Assembly (NCBI RefSeq): GCF_039535475.1
Contig: NZ_BAAAXG010000026.1
Coordinates: forward strand, 682,001-746,000
Length of the DNA stretch: 64,000 bases
Source: Streptomyces showdoensis
Lineage (GTDB): Bacteria > Actinomycetota > Actinomycetes > Streptomycetales > Streptomycetaceae
Direction: 5' to 3'
The notes below the pieces were generated by a model. The model searched no databases. It was not told where the DNA came from and worked only from the letters and a program-made list of their open reading frames with translations. This document shows positions 16,469 through 24,823 of this stretch, in pieces; positions within the stretch are counted from its first letter, which is position 1, and each line of letters begins with the position of its first letter. The translations under genes were made by a program, and so were the position numbers.

Positions 16469-17769
16469 CAGATCTCTCCCAGCCGGCGGATGACGGGGGC
16501 CACCCGCTGCACGCCGTGGCGGTAGGCGCCGCGCGCCGCCTCGCGGACGATCCGGCGCACCCCGCTCTCGCGGGGCTCGGGCGCGGTGAGGTCGAGGCGG
16601 TGGCGGGCGAGGACGGTCGGCAGGTAGCCGCCGGCGGTCCCCTGCGTGTAGTACGGGGCGATCGGCGGCGGCGGGGGCCCGTCCAGCAGCTCGGCGACCC
16701 GCTCGCGGGCGGCGTCGAAGGCCTTCTCGTACGGCAGGTCGGCGGCGACGCCCTGGCGGGCCAGCCACTCCTCGTCGGGGCGCGGCACGGACCGCGCGTC
16801 GAGGCGGTCGAAGGAGGTGAGCAGGCCGGAGCCGATGAAGTGGTGGTTGCCGAGCGCCTCGCGCACGCCGAGGTCGGTGAGGACCGCGGTGGGGATCCGC
16901 CGGTGCAGGGCTTCCAGGGCGGCCGTCGAGGAGACGGTGACCAGCAGGTCGGTGCGGTCCAGGACCTCGCCCATGTGCCCGTACACGAGGCGGAAGTTCG
17001 GTGGCACGGGCAGCTCGCGCACCAGCTTCTGGTACGGGAACTCCTCCAGGTGCGTGGTGTGTTCGCCGGGCTTGGAGCGCAGCTTCAGCAGCACCTCGCG
17101 GTCCGGGTGCAGCCGGGCGTGCTCGACGAGCCGGCGCAGCACGTAGGCGCGTTCGGCCTTGGTGGCGGGCACGGAGGGCTGGGCCGCGAAGACCAGCGTG
17201 TCGCGGCCGGGCTCGGGGGTGTGCGGGGCGCCGCCCAGGAAGGGCAGGGCGGCCTCGACGACGCACTCCGCGTCGGCGCCGACGCCCTCGTAGACGGCGC
17301 GGAAACGCTCGGCGTCGTGGCGGGAGTTGGCGAGGACGACGTCGGCGCCGTGGCGCAGCAGCAGTCCGTCGGCGAGCTTCTCGTAGACGACGCCGACGTA
17401 GCCGGTGACGATCACCGGGCGCCGTTCCTGCGCGAGTTCGGCGAGGCCCTGGAGCACGGCCCGGACGGTGCCGCCGACGAGGGCGAGGACGATCACGTCG
17501 TAGTCGCCGTCGCGTACCTCCCGCAGGAACTCCGCGCCCGTCACCTCGCGGGGCGGGACGTCCGACACCCCGGTCTCGGCGAGCTGCCGCGCGGTGGGGG
17601 TGGCCCGGCCGCGCAGGACGAACCCGGTGGGACCTCCGGATCCGGTGCTTCCGGCGCTCCCGGCGCTTTCGGTGGTGATTCTGCGGGCGGTGAGCACGCC
17701 CCATTTCCACCGGGTGTCGGAGTCGGCGAGTACGGCGACGCGCGCCGCTCGATCGGTACGTGATGGCAC
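16468..17769 (-). CDS. Putative glycosyltransferase of the nonulosonate locus
   Basis: 433 residues, GT-B-like. RVAVLADSDTRWKWG opens the protein, VIVTGYVGVVYEK and VLANSRHDAERF follow, and LLKLRSKPGEHTTHLEE plus DLLVTVSSTAALEAL give a CDP-glycerol/polysialyltransferase-like donor half. From memory it resembles the family labelled DUF6716 putative glycosyltransferase. GTG 17769 is preferred because TAGCGT is exactly 7 nt upstream and no ribosome site is visible; the longer TTG 17808 start would cover that promoter. First gene of the operon leading to neuA, neuB and the transferase at 13102. Confidence 0.6.
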   Translation of the reverse strand: MPSRTDRAARVAVLADSDTRWKWGVLTARRITTESAGSAGSTGSGGPTGFVLRGRATPTARQLAETGVSDVPPREVTGAEFLREVRDGDYDVIVLALVGGTVRAVLQGLAELAQERRPVIVTGYVGVVYEKLADGLLLRHGADVVLANSRHDAERFRAVYEGVGADAECVVEAALPFLGGAPHTPEPGRDTLVFAAQPSVPATKAERAYVLRRLVEHARLHPDREVLLKLRSKPGEHTTHLEEFPYQKLVRELPVPPNFRLVYGHMGEVLDRTDLLVTVSSTAALEALHRRIPTAVLTDLGVREALGNHHFIGSGLLTSFDRLDARSVPRPDEEWLARQGVAADLPYEKAFDAARERVAELLDGPPPPPIAPYYTQGTAGGYLPTVLARHRLDLTAPEPRESGVRRIVREAARGAYRHGVQRVAPVIRRLGEI

Positions 17770-17776
17770 GTCGAGG

Positions 17777-17782
17777 ACGCTA
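17777..17782 (-). promoter_or_regulatory. -10 TAGCGT, leaderless promoter of the nonulosonate operon
   Basis: TAGCGT-N7-GTG on the minus strand. The divergent glycosyltransferase gene uses exactly the same hexamer and spacing. Confidence 0.6.
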
Positions 17783-17955
17783 GGAGGGCCGGGGGATTCG
17801 CGGCCCAACTGGGCCGCAACAAATGGTTAACAGCACCATGACGCATTGCGGGAAACGGACAGAAAGGGGTTCGGGTACGGGGTGGTTAAGGGGCCCGCCG
17901 CTTTGTGTTCACCGGGCATCCCTCTGTCGGTCAGGACGAATGCCGGGGCGGCGCA

Positions 17956-17961
17956 TAGCGT
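17956..17961 (+). promoter_or_regulatory. -10 TAGCGT, leaderless promoter of the GT2 gene
   Basis: TAGCGT-N7-GTG(17969). The twin element at 17777-17782 faces the other way, about 175 bp off. Confidence 0.6.
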
Positions 17962-17968
17962 CGGCCGC

Positions 17969-18979
17969 GTGGTCAAGCTCTCCGTCGTCGTGCCGTTCTA
18001 CAACGTGCAGACATATGCCCCCGACGCCCTCAGAAGCCTGCGCGCCAACGCCCGCGAGGACTTCGAATTCCTGCTGGTCGACGACTGTTCGACCGACGGG
18101 ACCGCGGAGCTCCTGGAGCGGGCCGAGCGCGAGATCCCGGGGGCGGTGCTGATCCGGCACGCGCGCAACGAGGGTCTCGCCACCGCCCGGAACACCGGGC
18201 TCGACGCCGCACGCGGCGAGTACCTGGCCTTCCTGGACGGGGACGACTGGCTGGCGCCCGGCTGTTACGAGCGGCTGGTCGCCGCCCTCGACGGGCTCGG
18301 CTGCGACTTCCTGCGCACCGATCACGTCCGGGTGACCGGGCGCAGCCGGTCGGTCCGGCGGGTGCCGGTGGGGCGGCGCGGCGAGGTGCTGCGGCCGCGC
18401 GACGCGATCCTGCCGGCCGACCGGACGACCTCGGTGGACTACCCGTACGCCTGGGCCGGGCTCTACCACCGGCGGCTGCTCGACCGGGGGCTGCTGCACT
18501 TCCCGCACGGGCTGCGGACGGCCGAGGACCGGCCGTGGATCTGGCGGCTGCACCGGGAGGCGGAATCCTTCGCCGTCACCGGTGAGCTGGGAATCTTCTA
18601 CCGGCGCGGGGTGGCCACCTCGCTCACGCAGATCGGCGACGTACGGCAGCTCGATTTCATTCGCGCATTCGACCAGGTGATCGAAGAAACAATGAGCGAT
18701 CCGGACGCGGACCGACTTCTCCCGAAGGCCGTCCGCACCTATTGCGCGGTGATTTCCCACCACATCGGGAACATGGCCAAATTCGAACCCGAAGTGGCGC
18801 GGAAATTGCGGGCGATGAGTGCGGGGGCGCTGCGCCGGATGCCGCAGGACGTCCTCGGCGAGGCACTCACCGCGATGGGCGACGAGCGGGCCGGCGCCCT
18901 GCGCCGCCTGAAGCGCCGCCGGCCCGCCCCGGCCCCCGCTCCCTCGACCTCCACCGTCCGGAAGGCGGGCGCCGCGTGA
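17969..18979 (+). CDS. Family 2 glycosyltransferase
   Basis: 336 residues. The GT-A domain begins at once: LSVVVPFYNVQTY, LLVDDCSTDGT (nucleotide binding), ARNTGLDAARGEYLAFLDGDDW (the GDD metal motif near residue 90), with TAEDRPWIWRL in the catalytic half. A basic Pro/Ala-rich tail ends the protein. It probably adds a hexose or similar side group to the nonulosonate polymer. GTG 17969 with its leaderless promoter is favoured over longer in-frame starts that would read through the promoter. Its stop overlaps the next gene (GTGA). Confidence 0.85.
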   Translation: MVKLSVVVPFYNVQTYAPDALRSLRANAREDFEFLLVDDCSTDGTAELLERAEREIPGAVLIRHARNEGLATARNTGLDAARGEYLAFLDGDDWLAPGCYERLVAALDGLGCDFLRTDHVRVTGRSRSVRRVPVGRRGEVLRPRDAILPADRTTSVDYPYAWAGLYHRRLLDRGLLHFPHGLRTAEDRPWIWRLHREAESFAVTGELGIFYRRGVATSLTQIGDVRQLDFIRAFDQVIEETMSDPDADRLLPKAVRTYCAVISHHIGNMAKFEPEVARKLRAMSAGALRRMPQDVLGEALTAMGDERAGALRRLKRRRPAPAPAPSTSTVRKAGAA

Positions 18980-20283
18980 GCACCACCACCCAGATCTTCT
19001 ACGCCTCCACCCTCTACGGCGCCGCCACCCTCGCCGCCGCCCTGGACAGCGGCTGCTTCCGCCCCGCCGACCGGCGCCTGCTGCTCGTCTCCACCAACGC
19101 CGCCGTCCCGGAGACCGCCACCCCGCTCGACCGGATGCCCGGCTTCGAGCGACTGCGCGGCCGCTTCGACGGCGTCCTCGACTGGAACGCGACGATCGAG
19201 CCGCTGCACCCCGGCGGCTGGACCCCCCGCCCCGACGACCTGCCGATGCTCCAGCGCCACCTGCGGCTGCTGTGGGGACTCGGCACCGACCGGGTCGAAC
19301 TCACCGTGGAATCACTCCAGGTGGCACCCGCGCTGACCATCGCCCAGCTCTTCCCGGACGCCCCCGTCGACGTGTACGCGGACGGGCTGATGAGCTACGG
19401 CCCGACCCGCAACAAGATCGACCCGCTGGTCGGCGAGCGGGTGCGCCGGCTGCTCCACCTCGACCTGGTGCCCGGCCTCGACCCGCTGCTGCTCGCCGAG
19501 TTCGGCGCCGTCGCCGAGACCGTGCCGACCGAGGCCTTCACCAAGGTCGTCGAGGAACTGGCCGGACCCGCCGCCGGCCAGGAGGGCCCCGCGCTGCTGC
19601 TGGGCCAGTACCTGTCGGCGCTCGCGCTGCTCACCCCCGCCGAGGAGGGCGAGCTGCACCTGCGGATGGTGCGCGGCGCCGTCGCCCGCGGCCACCGCCG
19701 GCTCGTCTTCAAACCGCACCCGACGGCCCCCGACGCCTGGTCGCGGGCCCTGGTCCGGGAGGCGGAGGCGCTCGGCGCCGAGCTGACCGTCCTGGACCGG
19801 CCGGTGCTCGCCGAGGTGCTCTACCGCGAGCTGCGGCCCGCGCTCGTGGTGGGCTGCTTCTCCACGGCGCTGCTCACCGCGAGCGCCTTCTACGGGATCG
19901 GCACCGCCCGGGTCGGCACCCGCTCCCTGCTGGCCGGGCTCACCCCGTACCAGAACAGCAACCGGATCCCGCTGGCCCTGGTCGACGCGCTCGTCCCCGC
20001 CCTGGAGGACGGGGAGGCGACCGCCCCCCTGAGGACGGAGGAGCTGGCCGGCCTGGTCGCCGCGATCGGCTTCGCGATGCAGCCGAAGGTCCGGCCGGAC
20101 CTGCGGGAGACGGCAGTGCGGCACCTGTCCGGGCCGCTCGCGGCCCGCACCCGGCACCACTTCACCCGCCGCCGCCTCACCTCCCTGGGCCTCCCCGGCG
20201 GCCTCCCGGTCCCCCGCCACCCGAAGATCCGCCGCCTGGCCCGCCGCGCCCTCAAGCTCAAGCGACGGGCCCTGGGGAGTTAG
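18976..20283 (+). CDS. Polysialyltransferase-family protein
   Basis: 435 residues resembling the bacterial alpha-2,8-polysialyltransferase family (GT52/POLST-like). Visible motifs are VDVYADGLMSYGPTRNK (D/E-D/E-G type, about 130-145), RRLVFKPHPTAPDAW (HP motif, CMP binding, about 240) and VVGCFSTALLTASAF (Ser/Thr motif). It is GTGA-coupled to the GT2 gene. The very basic C-terminal ~50 residues could bind membrane or the anionic polymer. With the 13102 protein it gives the locus two candidate polymer-extending transferases. Confidence 0.8.
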   Translation: MSTTTQIFYASTLYGAATLAAALDSGCFRPADRRLLLVSTNAAVPETATPLDRMPGFERLRGRFDGVLDWNATIEPLHPGGWTPRPDDLPMLQRHLRLLWGLGTDRVELTVESLQVAPALTIAQLFPDAPVDVYADGLMSYGPTRNKIDPLVGERVRRLLHLDLVPGLDPLLLAEFGAVAETVPTEAFTKVVEELAGPAAGQEGPALLLGQYLSALALLTPAEEGELHLRMVRGAVARGHRRLVFKPHPTAPDAWSRALVREAEALGAELTVLDRPVLAEVLYRELRPALVVGCFSTALLTASAFYGIGTARVGTRSLLAGLTPYQNSNRIPLALVDALVPALEDGEATAPLRTEELAGLVAAIGFAMQPKVRPDLRETAVRHLSGPLAARTRHHFTRRRLTSLGLPGGLPVPRHPKIRRLARRALKLKRRALGS

Positions 20284-20287
20284 CCGC

Positions 20288-21109
20288 TCAGACCCGGGCG
20301 ACCGGCTCCTGGAACTCGGTCACCCACTTGGTCCGGTCCTCCGGGCACTCCAGATACAGCTCCCGGGCGTAGCCGGTGGAGGCGTAGCCGTTGGTGTCGA
20401 TCCAGGTGGCGAGGGTCTGGACGGTCGGCAGCAGGGTCTCCATCGGCCCCCGGTGCACGACCGTCGCCGCCTCCTCGATGCCGGGCAGCACCAGCACCTC
20501 CAGGCCCTCGACGGCGGTGCCCTCGGGCACCGTCATCCCGGCGTGCACCACGACCGAGCCGTCCCCCCGCCCGGCGTCCTCGTAGTACGCGATGCCCGGC
20601 CCGAAACCGGTGACCCCGGCCCCCTCCAGCCGGCCGCACAGCTCCTCGTACAGCGGCCCGATGACGGGCGTGATGTGCTCCGGCCCGAAGCTCGCGGCGA
20701 TCCCGCTCAGCTCCGCGATCCGCACGGCGGGGACCTTCTTGACGACGACGTCCTGCGTGGACATGCGTCCCTCGCTCTCGATGGCTCGGAGCCGCGCACC
20801 GACCTGGGCGAGCCGGGCCCTCGACGCTTCGAGGGCCGCCTCCAGCTCGGCCTGCCGCAACCGCAGCATCCCGCGCAGCTCCTCCGCGCCCACCTGCTCG
20901 TCGAGGATCGACTGCACCTGGTCGAGCGTGAAGCCGAGGTCCTTGAGCGCGATGACACGGTTGAGCCGCGCGAGCTGCCCCGCCTCGTAGAAGCGGTAGC
21001 CGCTGTGCGGGTCGACCCGGGCCGGGCGCAGCAGTCCGATCGCGTCGTAGTGGCGCAGCATCCGGACCGACACCCGCCCGTGCCGGGCGAAGTCTCCGAT
21101 GGTGAACAT
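20288..21109 (-). CDS. MerR-family regulator with GyrI-like effector domain
   Basis: 273 residues. Winged helix at 1-70 (MFTIGDFARHGRVSVRMLRHYDAIGLL, SGYRFYEAGQ), coiled coil at ~75-112, and a C-terminal GyrI/AraC-effector-like domain (PVIGPLYEELCGRL, LPTVQTLATWIDTNGYAS, ELYLECPEDRTKW), as in BltR/BmrR/TipA-like multidrug sensors. It should activate a promoter by twisting an over-long spacer after binding a small ligand. Its own promoter has the right architecture (21130-21144). The convergent polysialyltransferase ends 4 nt away. Confidence 0.9.
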   Translation of the reverse strand: MFTIGDFARHGRVSVRMLRHYDAIGLLRPARVDPHSGYRFYEAGQLARLNRVIALKDLGFTLDQVQSILDEQVGAEELRGMLRLRQAELEAALEASRARLAQVGARLRAIESEGRMSTQDVVVKKVPAVRIAELSGIAASFGPEHITPVIGPLYEELCGRLEGAGVTGFGPGIAYYEDAGRGDGSVVVHAGMTVPEGTAVEGLEVLVLPGIEEAATVVHRGPMETLLPTVQTLATWIDTNGYASTGYARELYLECPEDRTKWVTEFQEPVARV

Positions 21110-21129
21110 GACGCCCCCTACGGAACGGC

Positions 21130-21144
21130 CTCACACGGTGTGAG
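21130..21144. promoter_or_regulatory. MerR-type operator: palindrome downstream of a TTGACC -35
   Basis: CTCACAC-C-GTGTGAG (7-bp perfect arms) directly follows TTGACC (21145-21150, minus strand). A spacer of about 19-20 nt would lead to a TTCCGTA-like -10. An operator dyad in an elongated spacer is the hallmark of MerR promoters. Confidence 0.7.
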
Positions 21145-21157
21145 GGTCAAGCGGCGG

Positions 21158-21811
21158 TCAGGCCCCGGCCGTCGAGAGCTTCACCGCGAAGCCGAGGAAC
21201 AGGGCGCCCGCGGCGGTCGTGGCGCCGGCCGAGAGGCGCTTGCGGCGGCGGAAGGCGGCGGCCAGGCGGGTGCCGCCGAATATGAGGGTGGTCAGGTAGA
21301 GGAAGCTGCCGATCTGCAGCAGGGTGCCCAGGACCAGGAAGGACAGGGCCGGGTAGGCGTAGCCCGGGTCGACGAACTGCACGAAGAAGGAGATCAGGAA
21401 GAGGATCGCCTTGGGGTTGAGGAGGCTGATGACCAGCGCCCTCCGGTACGGGTGCTCCGACGGACCCGCGTCCGGCTCCGCCGCGGCCTCGACGGCGGTC
21501 TCGTGCCGGGCGCGCCACATCGCGAGGGCGGAGCGCAGCATCCCGTACGCCATCCACGCCAGGTAGCCGGCGCCCGCGTACTTCACGATCATGAAGAGCA
21601 GCGGCGTGGTCTGGAGGAGCGAGGCCGCGCCGAGGGCGGCCAGGGTCATCAGGACCGCGTCGCCGGTGAAGACGCCGGCGGCGGCCCGGTAGCCGGTCCG
21701 GGTGCCCTTGCGGGCGGCGACGGACAGCACGTACAGCGAGTTCGGCCCCGGCAGGAGGATGATGAGGACGAGCCCCGCGAGATAGGTCGGCAGATCGGTG
21801 ACACCCAGCAT
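21158..21811 (-). CDS. LysE/RhtB-family amino-acid exporter
   Basis: 217 residues, the family's typical length with about six membrane segments. IILLPGPNSLYVLSVAARKGTRTGYRAAAG (split: PGPN motif at about residue 20) is the LysE/LeuE signature and SLLNPKAILFLISFF (about 135) the second conserved block. A hydrophilic Glu/Ala-rich loop lies between halves. Its exported amino acid is unknown; LeuE-like. ATG 21811 fits family length; ATG 21841, ten codons upstream, is possible. Neither has a clear ribosome site. It is divergent from nothing obvious, and lies upstream of the MerR gene on the same strand, a possible target. Confidence 0.85.
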   Translation of the reverse strand: MLGVTDLPTYLAGLVLIILLPGPNSLYVLSVAARKGTRTGYRAAAGVFTGDAVLMTLAALGAASLLQTTPLLFMIVKYAGAGYLAWMAYGMLRSALAMWRARHETAVEAAAEPDAGPSEHPYRRALVISLLNPKAILFLISFFVQFVDPGYAYPALSFLVLGTLLQIGSFLYLTTLIFGGTRLAAAFRRRKRLSAGATTAAGALFLGFAVKLSTAGA

Positions 21812-22011
21812 GAGGCGGAGTGTCGCATGTGAGTACGACATTCCGCTTGTGGGTTTCACTCTGCGGAACCCTTCCCTTCGCCGGATCGCGGCAGGTCCGC
21901 GGCCGTCTCCCGCCCCGGCCGCCGGCAGGACACCGGGGCCGCCGTGAGCGGCAGGCCGTTGCGGGGCCCGTCGGCGGGGGTCCGCCCCGGCCGGCGGGCC
22001 CCCGCCCGCCG

Positions 22012-23592
22012 CTAGAACGCGTCGGTCGGGACGTACGTCCCCCAGACCGCGCGCAGCGCGTCGCAGACCTCGCCGACCGTCGCCCGTGCCTTCAGGGCGG
22101 TCTTCATCGGGTAGAGGACGTTGTCCGTCCCCTCCGCGGCCTTCCGCAGCCCGGTCAGGGCCGCGTCCACGGCCGCCTGGTCGCGTTCGGCGCGGAGCCG
22201 GGCGAGGCGGGCGGCCTGCTGGGCCTCGATCGCCGGGTCGACCCGCAGCGGCTCGTAGGGCTCCTCGACGTCCACGGTGTAGCGGTTGACGCCGACGACG
22301 ACCCGCTCACCGGAGTCGGTCTCCTGCGCGATCCGGTACGCGGAGCGCTCGATCTCGGCCTTCTGGAAGCCGCGTTCGATCGCGTCGACCGCACCGCCGA
22401 GGTCCTCCACCTTCGCCATCAGCTCCAGGGCCGCGGCCTCGACGTCGTCCGTCATCCGCTCGACGACATAGGAGCCGGCGAAGGGGTCGACGGTGGCGGT
22501 GACGTCGGTCTCGTACGCGAGGACCTGCTGGGTGCGCAGGGCCAGGCGGGCCGACTTGTCGGTCGGCAGGGCGATGGCCTCGTCGAAGGAGTTGGTGTGG
22601 AGGGACTGGGTGCCGCCGAGGACGGCGGCCAGGCCCTGGACGGCGACCCGGACCAGGTTGACCTCGGGCTGCTGCGCGGTCAGCTGGACGCCCGCGGTCT
22701 GGGTGTGGAAGCGGAGCATCAGCGACTTGGGGTTCTCCGCGCCGAACTCCTCCTTCATCACCCGGGCCCAGATCCGGCGGGCGGCGCGGAACTTGGCGAC
22801 CTCCTCCAGGATCGTCGTGCGGGCGACGAAGAAGAAGGAGAGCCGGGGCGCGAAGTCGTCCACGTCCATGCCGGCGGCGACGGCGGTGCGGACGTACTCG
22901 ATGCCGTCGGCGAGCGTGAACGCGATCTCCTGCGCGGGCGAGGCACCGGCCTCGGCCATGTGGTAGCCGGAGATCGAGATGGTGTTCCACTTCGGGATCT
23001 CGGCCCTGCAGTACTGGAAGATGTCCGCGATCAGCCGCAGCGAGGGCTTGGGCGGGAAGATGTACGTGCCGCGGGCGATGTACTCCTTGAGCACGTCGTT
23101 CTGGATGGTGCCGGTGAGCCGGTCGGCCGGGACGCCCTGCTCCTCGCCGACGAGCTGGTAGAGCAGGAGCAGCAGGGCGGCGGGGGCGTTGATCGTCATC
23201 GACGTGGAGACCTTGTCGAGCGGGATGCCGTCGAAGAGGACCCGCATGTCGTCGATCGAGTCGATGGCGACGCCGACCTTGCCGACCTCGCCGTGCGCGA
23301 GGGGCGCGTCGGAGTCGTGGCCCATCTGGGTGGGCAGGTCGAAGGCGACGGACAGGCCGGTGGTGCCGTTGGCGATGAGCTGCTGGTAGCGGGCGTTGGA
23401 CTCGACGGCGGTGCCGAAGCCGGCGTACTGGCGCATGGTCCAGGGCCGCCCGGTGTACATCGAGGGGTAGACACCGCGGGTGAAGGGGTAGGCCCCCGGC
23501 TCGCCCAGCTTCTCGGCGGGGTCCCATCCGTCCAGGGCCTCCGGTCCGTAGACCGGTTCGATGGGCAGCCCCGACTCCGACTCGCGCGCCAT
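22012..23592 (-). CDS. Acyl-CoA mutase large subunit (methylmalonyl-/isobutyryl-CoA mutase family)
   Basis: 526 residues covering only the TIM-barrel substrate domain. Family blocks include [52 protein letters not shown] and [17 protein letters not shown]. There is no C-terminal cobalamin domain (DxHxxG), so it needs a separate B12-binding small subunit, which is not in the window. The reaction is a coenzyme-B12 carbon-skeleton rearrangement of an acyl-CoA. Arg is kept in PSLRLI, a position that contacts the carboxylate in methylmalonyl-CoA mutase. GGGAGG is 7 nt before the ATG. Confidence 0.88.
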   Translation of the reverse strand: MARESESGLPIEPVYGPEALDGWDPAEKLGEPGAYPFTRGVYPSMYTGRPWTMRQYAGFGTAVESNARYQQLIANGTTGLSVAFDLPTQMGHDSDAPLAHGEVGKVGVAIDSIDDMRVLFDGIPLDKVSTSMTINAPAALLLLLYQLVGEEQGVPADRLTGTIQNDVLKEYIARGTYIFPPKPSLRLIADIFQYCRAEIPKWNTISISGYHMAEAGASPAQEIAFTLADGIEYVRTAVAAGMDVDDFAPRLSFFFVARTTILEEVAKFRAARRIWARVMKEEFGAENPKSLMLRFHTQTAGVQLTAQQPEVNLVRVAVQGLAAVLGGTQSLHTNSFDEAIALPTDKSARLALRTQQVLAYETDVTATVDPFAGSYVVERMTDDVEAAALELMAKVEDLGGAVDAIERGFQKAEIERSAYRIAQETDSGERVVVGVNRYTVDVEEPYEPLRVDPAIEAQQAARLARLRAERDQAAVDAALTGLRKAAEGTDNVLYPMKTALKARATVGEVCDALRAVWGTYVPTDAF

Positions 23593-23791
23593 GTGTTGTG
23601 CCTCCCGATCAGCCTGTTACTCGGCGGTACGGCCCCGACGCGACGGACTGCGGCCCCGGCCGTGCGGCGGGGAGGAGAGCAGTCCGCTGGGACCTCGCTC
23701 CCAGCATGCCCGTCTCGATTCGGTCACGTGCGCAACCGCGCGCGGCCGGGAAACATCCCTTGGGTACACACGCAATTTCGGGGGGCATTTC

Positions 23792-24646
23792 ATGAAGCGA
23801 TCGTCCGTCATACGCAGAGTGGTCCTGGGCGCGGCGGCCATCGCCCTGGTCGCCGGCTGCGGGCCGCAGGCCGTGGGTTCCGGCGGTACGGGCGGGGGCG
23901 GGAGCGCGACGACGGCGCCGCCCGCCGCGACCACGGGCACTCCCCCGGCGACCCCGGGCTCGGACGACAAGCCGTCCTCGGCCGCGCCCTCCGCGTCCGA
24001 CGGGACGACGGCGCCCAAGGCGCTGATGGGCGACGGCGACGAGACCGAGCAGGTGCGCGAGCTGCAGGCGCGGCTGCGGCAGGTCGGCTACTTCGACCGG
24101 GCGCCCACCGGCTTCTACGGGACGATGACCGCGGGCGCGGTGAAGTCCTTCCAGAAGAAGCGGGAGCTGCCGGAGACGGGCTCGGTCGACGAGGTGACCT
24201 GGCAGAAGCTGGTCGCCATGACGCACCGGCCGACCGCCGACGAGCTGAAGCCGTCCACCACCAACAAGCTGGACACCCCGGACCCGCGCTGCATGACCGG
24301 GCGGGTGCTGTGCATCAGCAAGGAGAGCCGGACGCTGGCCTGGATGATCGACGGCAAGGTGGTCTCGTCGATGGACGTGCGCTTCGGCTCGGAGAACACG
24401 CCGACCCGCGAGGGCCTGTTCAAGGTCGAGTGGAAGGCGCGGAAGTGGACGTCGACGATCTACCACACGCCCATGCCGTACGCGATGTTCTTCAGCCGGG
24501 GCCAGGCGGTGCACTACTCGGCGGACTTCGCGGCGCGCGGCTACGCGGGGGCCTCGCACGGCTGCGTGAACGTCCGGGACAAGTCGAAGCTGTCGGATCT
24601 GTTCGACCAGGTGCAGGTGGGCGACAAGGTCGTCGTGCACTGGTAG
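23792..24646 (+). CDS. Lipoprotein L,D-transpeptidase with peptidoglycan-binding domain
   Basis: 284 residues. Lipobox LVAGC puts the lipidated Cys at about residue 23. A Ser/Thr/Pro/Gly-rich linker follows (to ~75), then a PG_binding_1 domain (VRELQARLRQVGYF, GAVKSFQKKRELPETG) and a YkuD catalytic domain ending with the HYSADF His and ASHGCVNVRD Cys motif. It forms 3-3 (LD) cross-links at the outer face of the membrane. ATG 23792 follows a GGGGGG ribosome site; earlier in-frame starts would bury the signal peptide. Confidence 0.9.
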   Translation: MKRSSVIRRVVLGAAAIALVAGCGPQAVGSGGTGGGGSATTAPPAATTGTPPATPGSDDKPSSAAPSASDGTTAPKALMGDGDETEQVRELQARLRQVGYFDRAPTGFYGTMTAGAVKSFQKKRELPETGSVDEVTWQKLVAMTHRPTADELKPSTTNKLDTPDPRCMTGRVLCISKESRTLAWMIDGKVVSSMDVRFGSENTPTREGLFKVEWKARKWTSTIYHTPMPYAMFFSRGQAVHYSADFAARGYAGASHGCVNVRDKSKLSDLFDQVQVGDKVVVHW

Positions 24647-24687
24647 CGGTGCGGGCCGCGCGGCCCGTGTGACCTGAGGGAAGAAGT

Positions 24688-24726
24688 GGCGCGGGTGGGA
24701 CCGGGGGAACGTGTCCCACCCGCGCC
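24688..24726 (+). terminator. Terminator after the lipoprotein L,D-transpeptidase
   Basis: 14-bp perfect stem (24688-24701 with 24713-24726), 11-nt loop, 41 nt after the stop. It may also stop transcription of the convergent membrane-protein gene. Confidence 0.75.
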
Positions 24727-24823
24727 GTTGCGCTGAGCCGAAGGTACGGGGGGAACCCCGGCTCGTTGCGCTCGCCGATGACCAGTCGGCTCATTCAGTA
24801 CAGCGCCGGCGGGTCGAAAAGTG

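Noticed and set aside
17846..17968. Longer N-terminus for the GT2 gene
   Set aside because: The GT-A fold starts at residue 3 after GTG 17969 and the upstream stretch contains the promoter.
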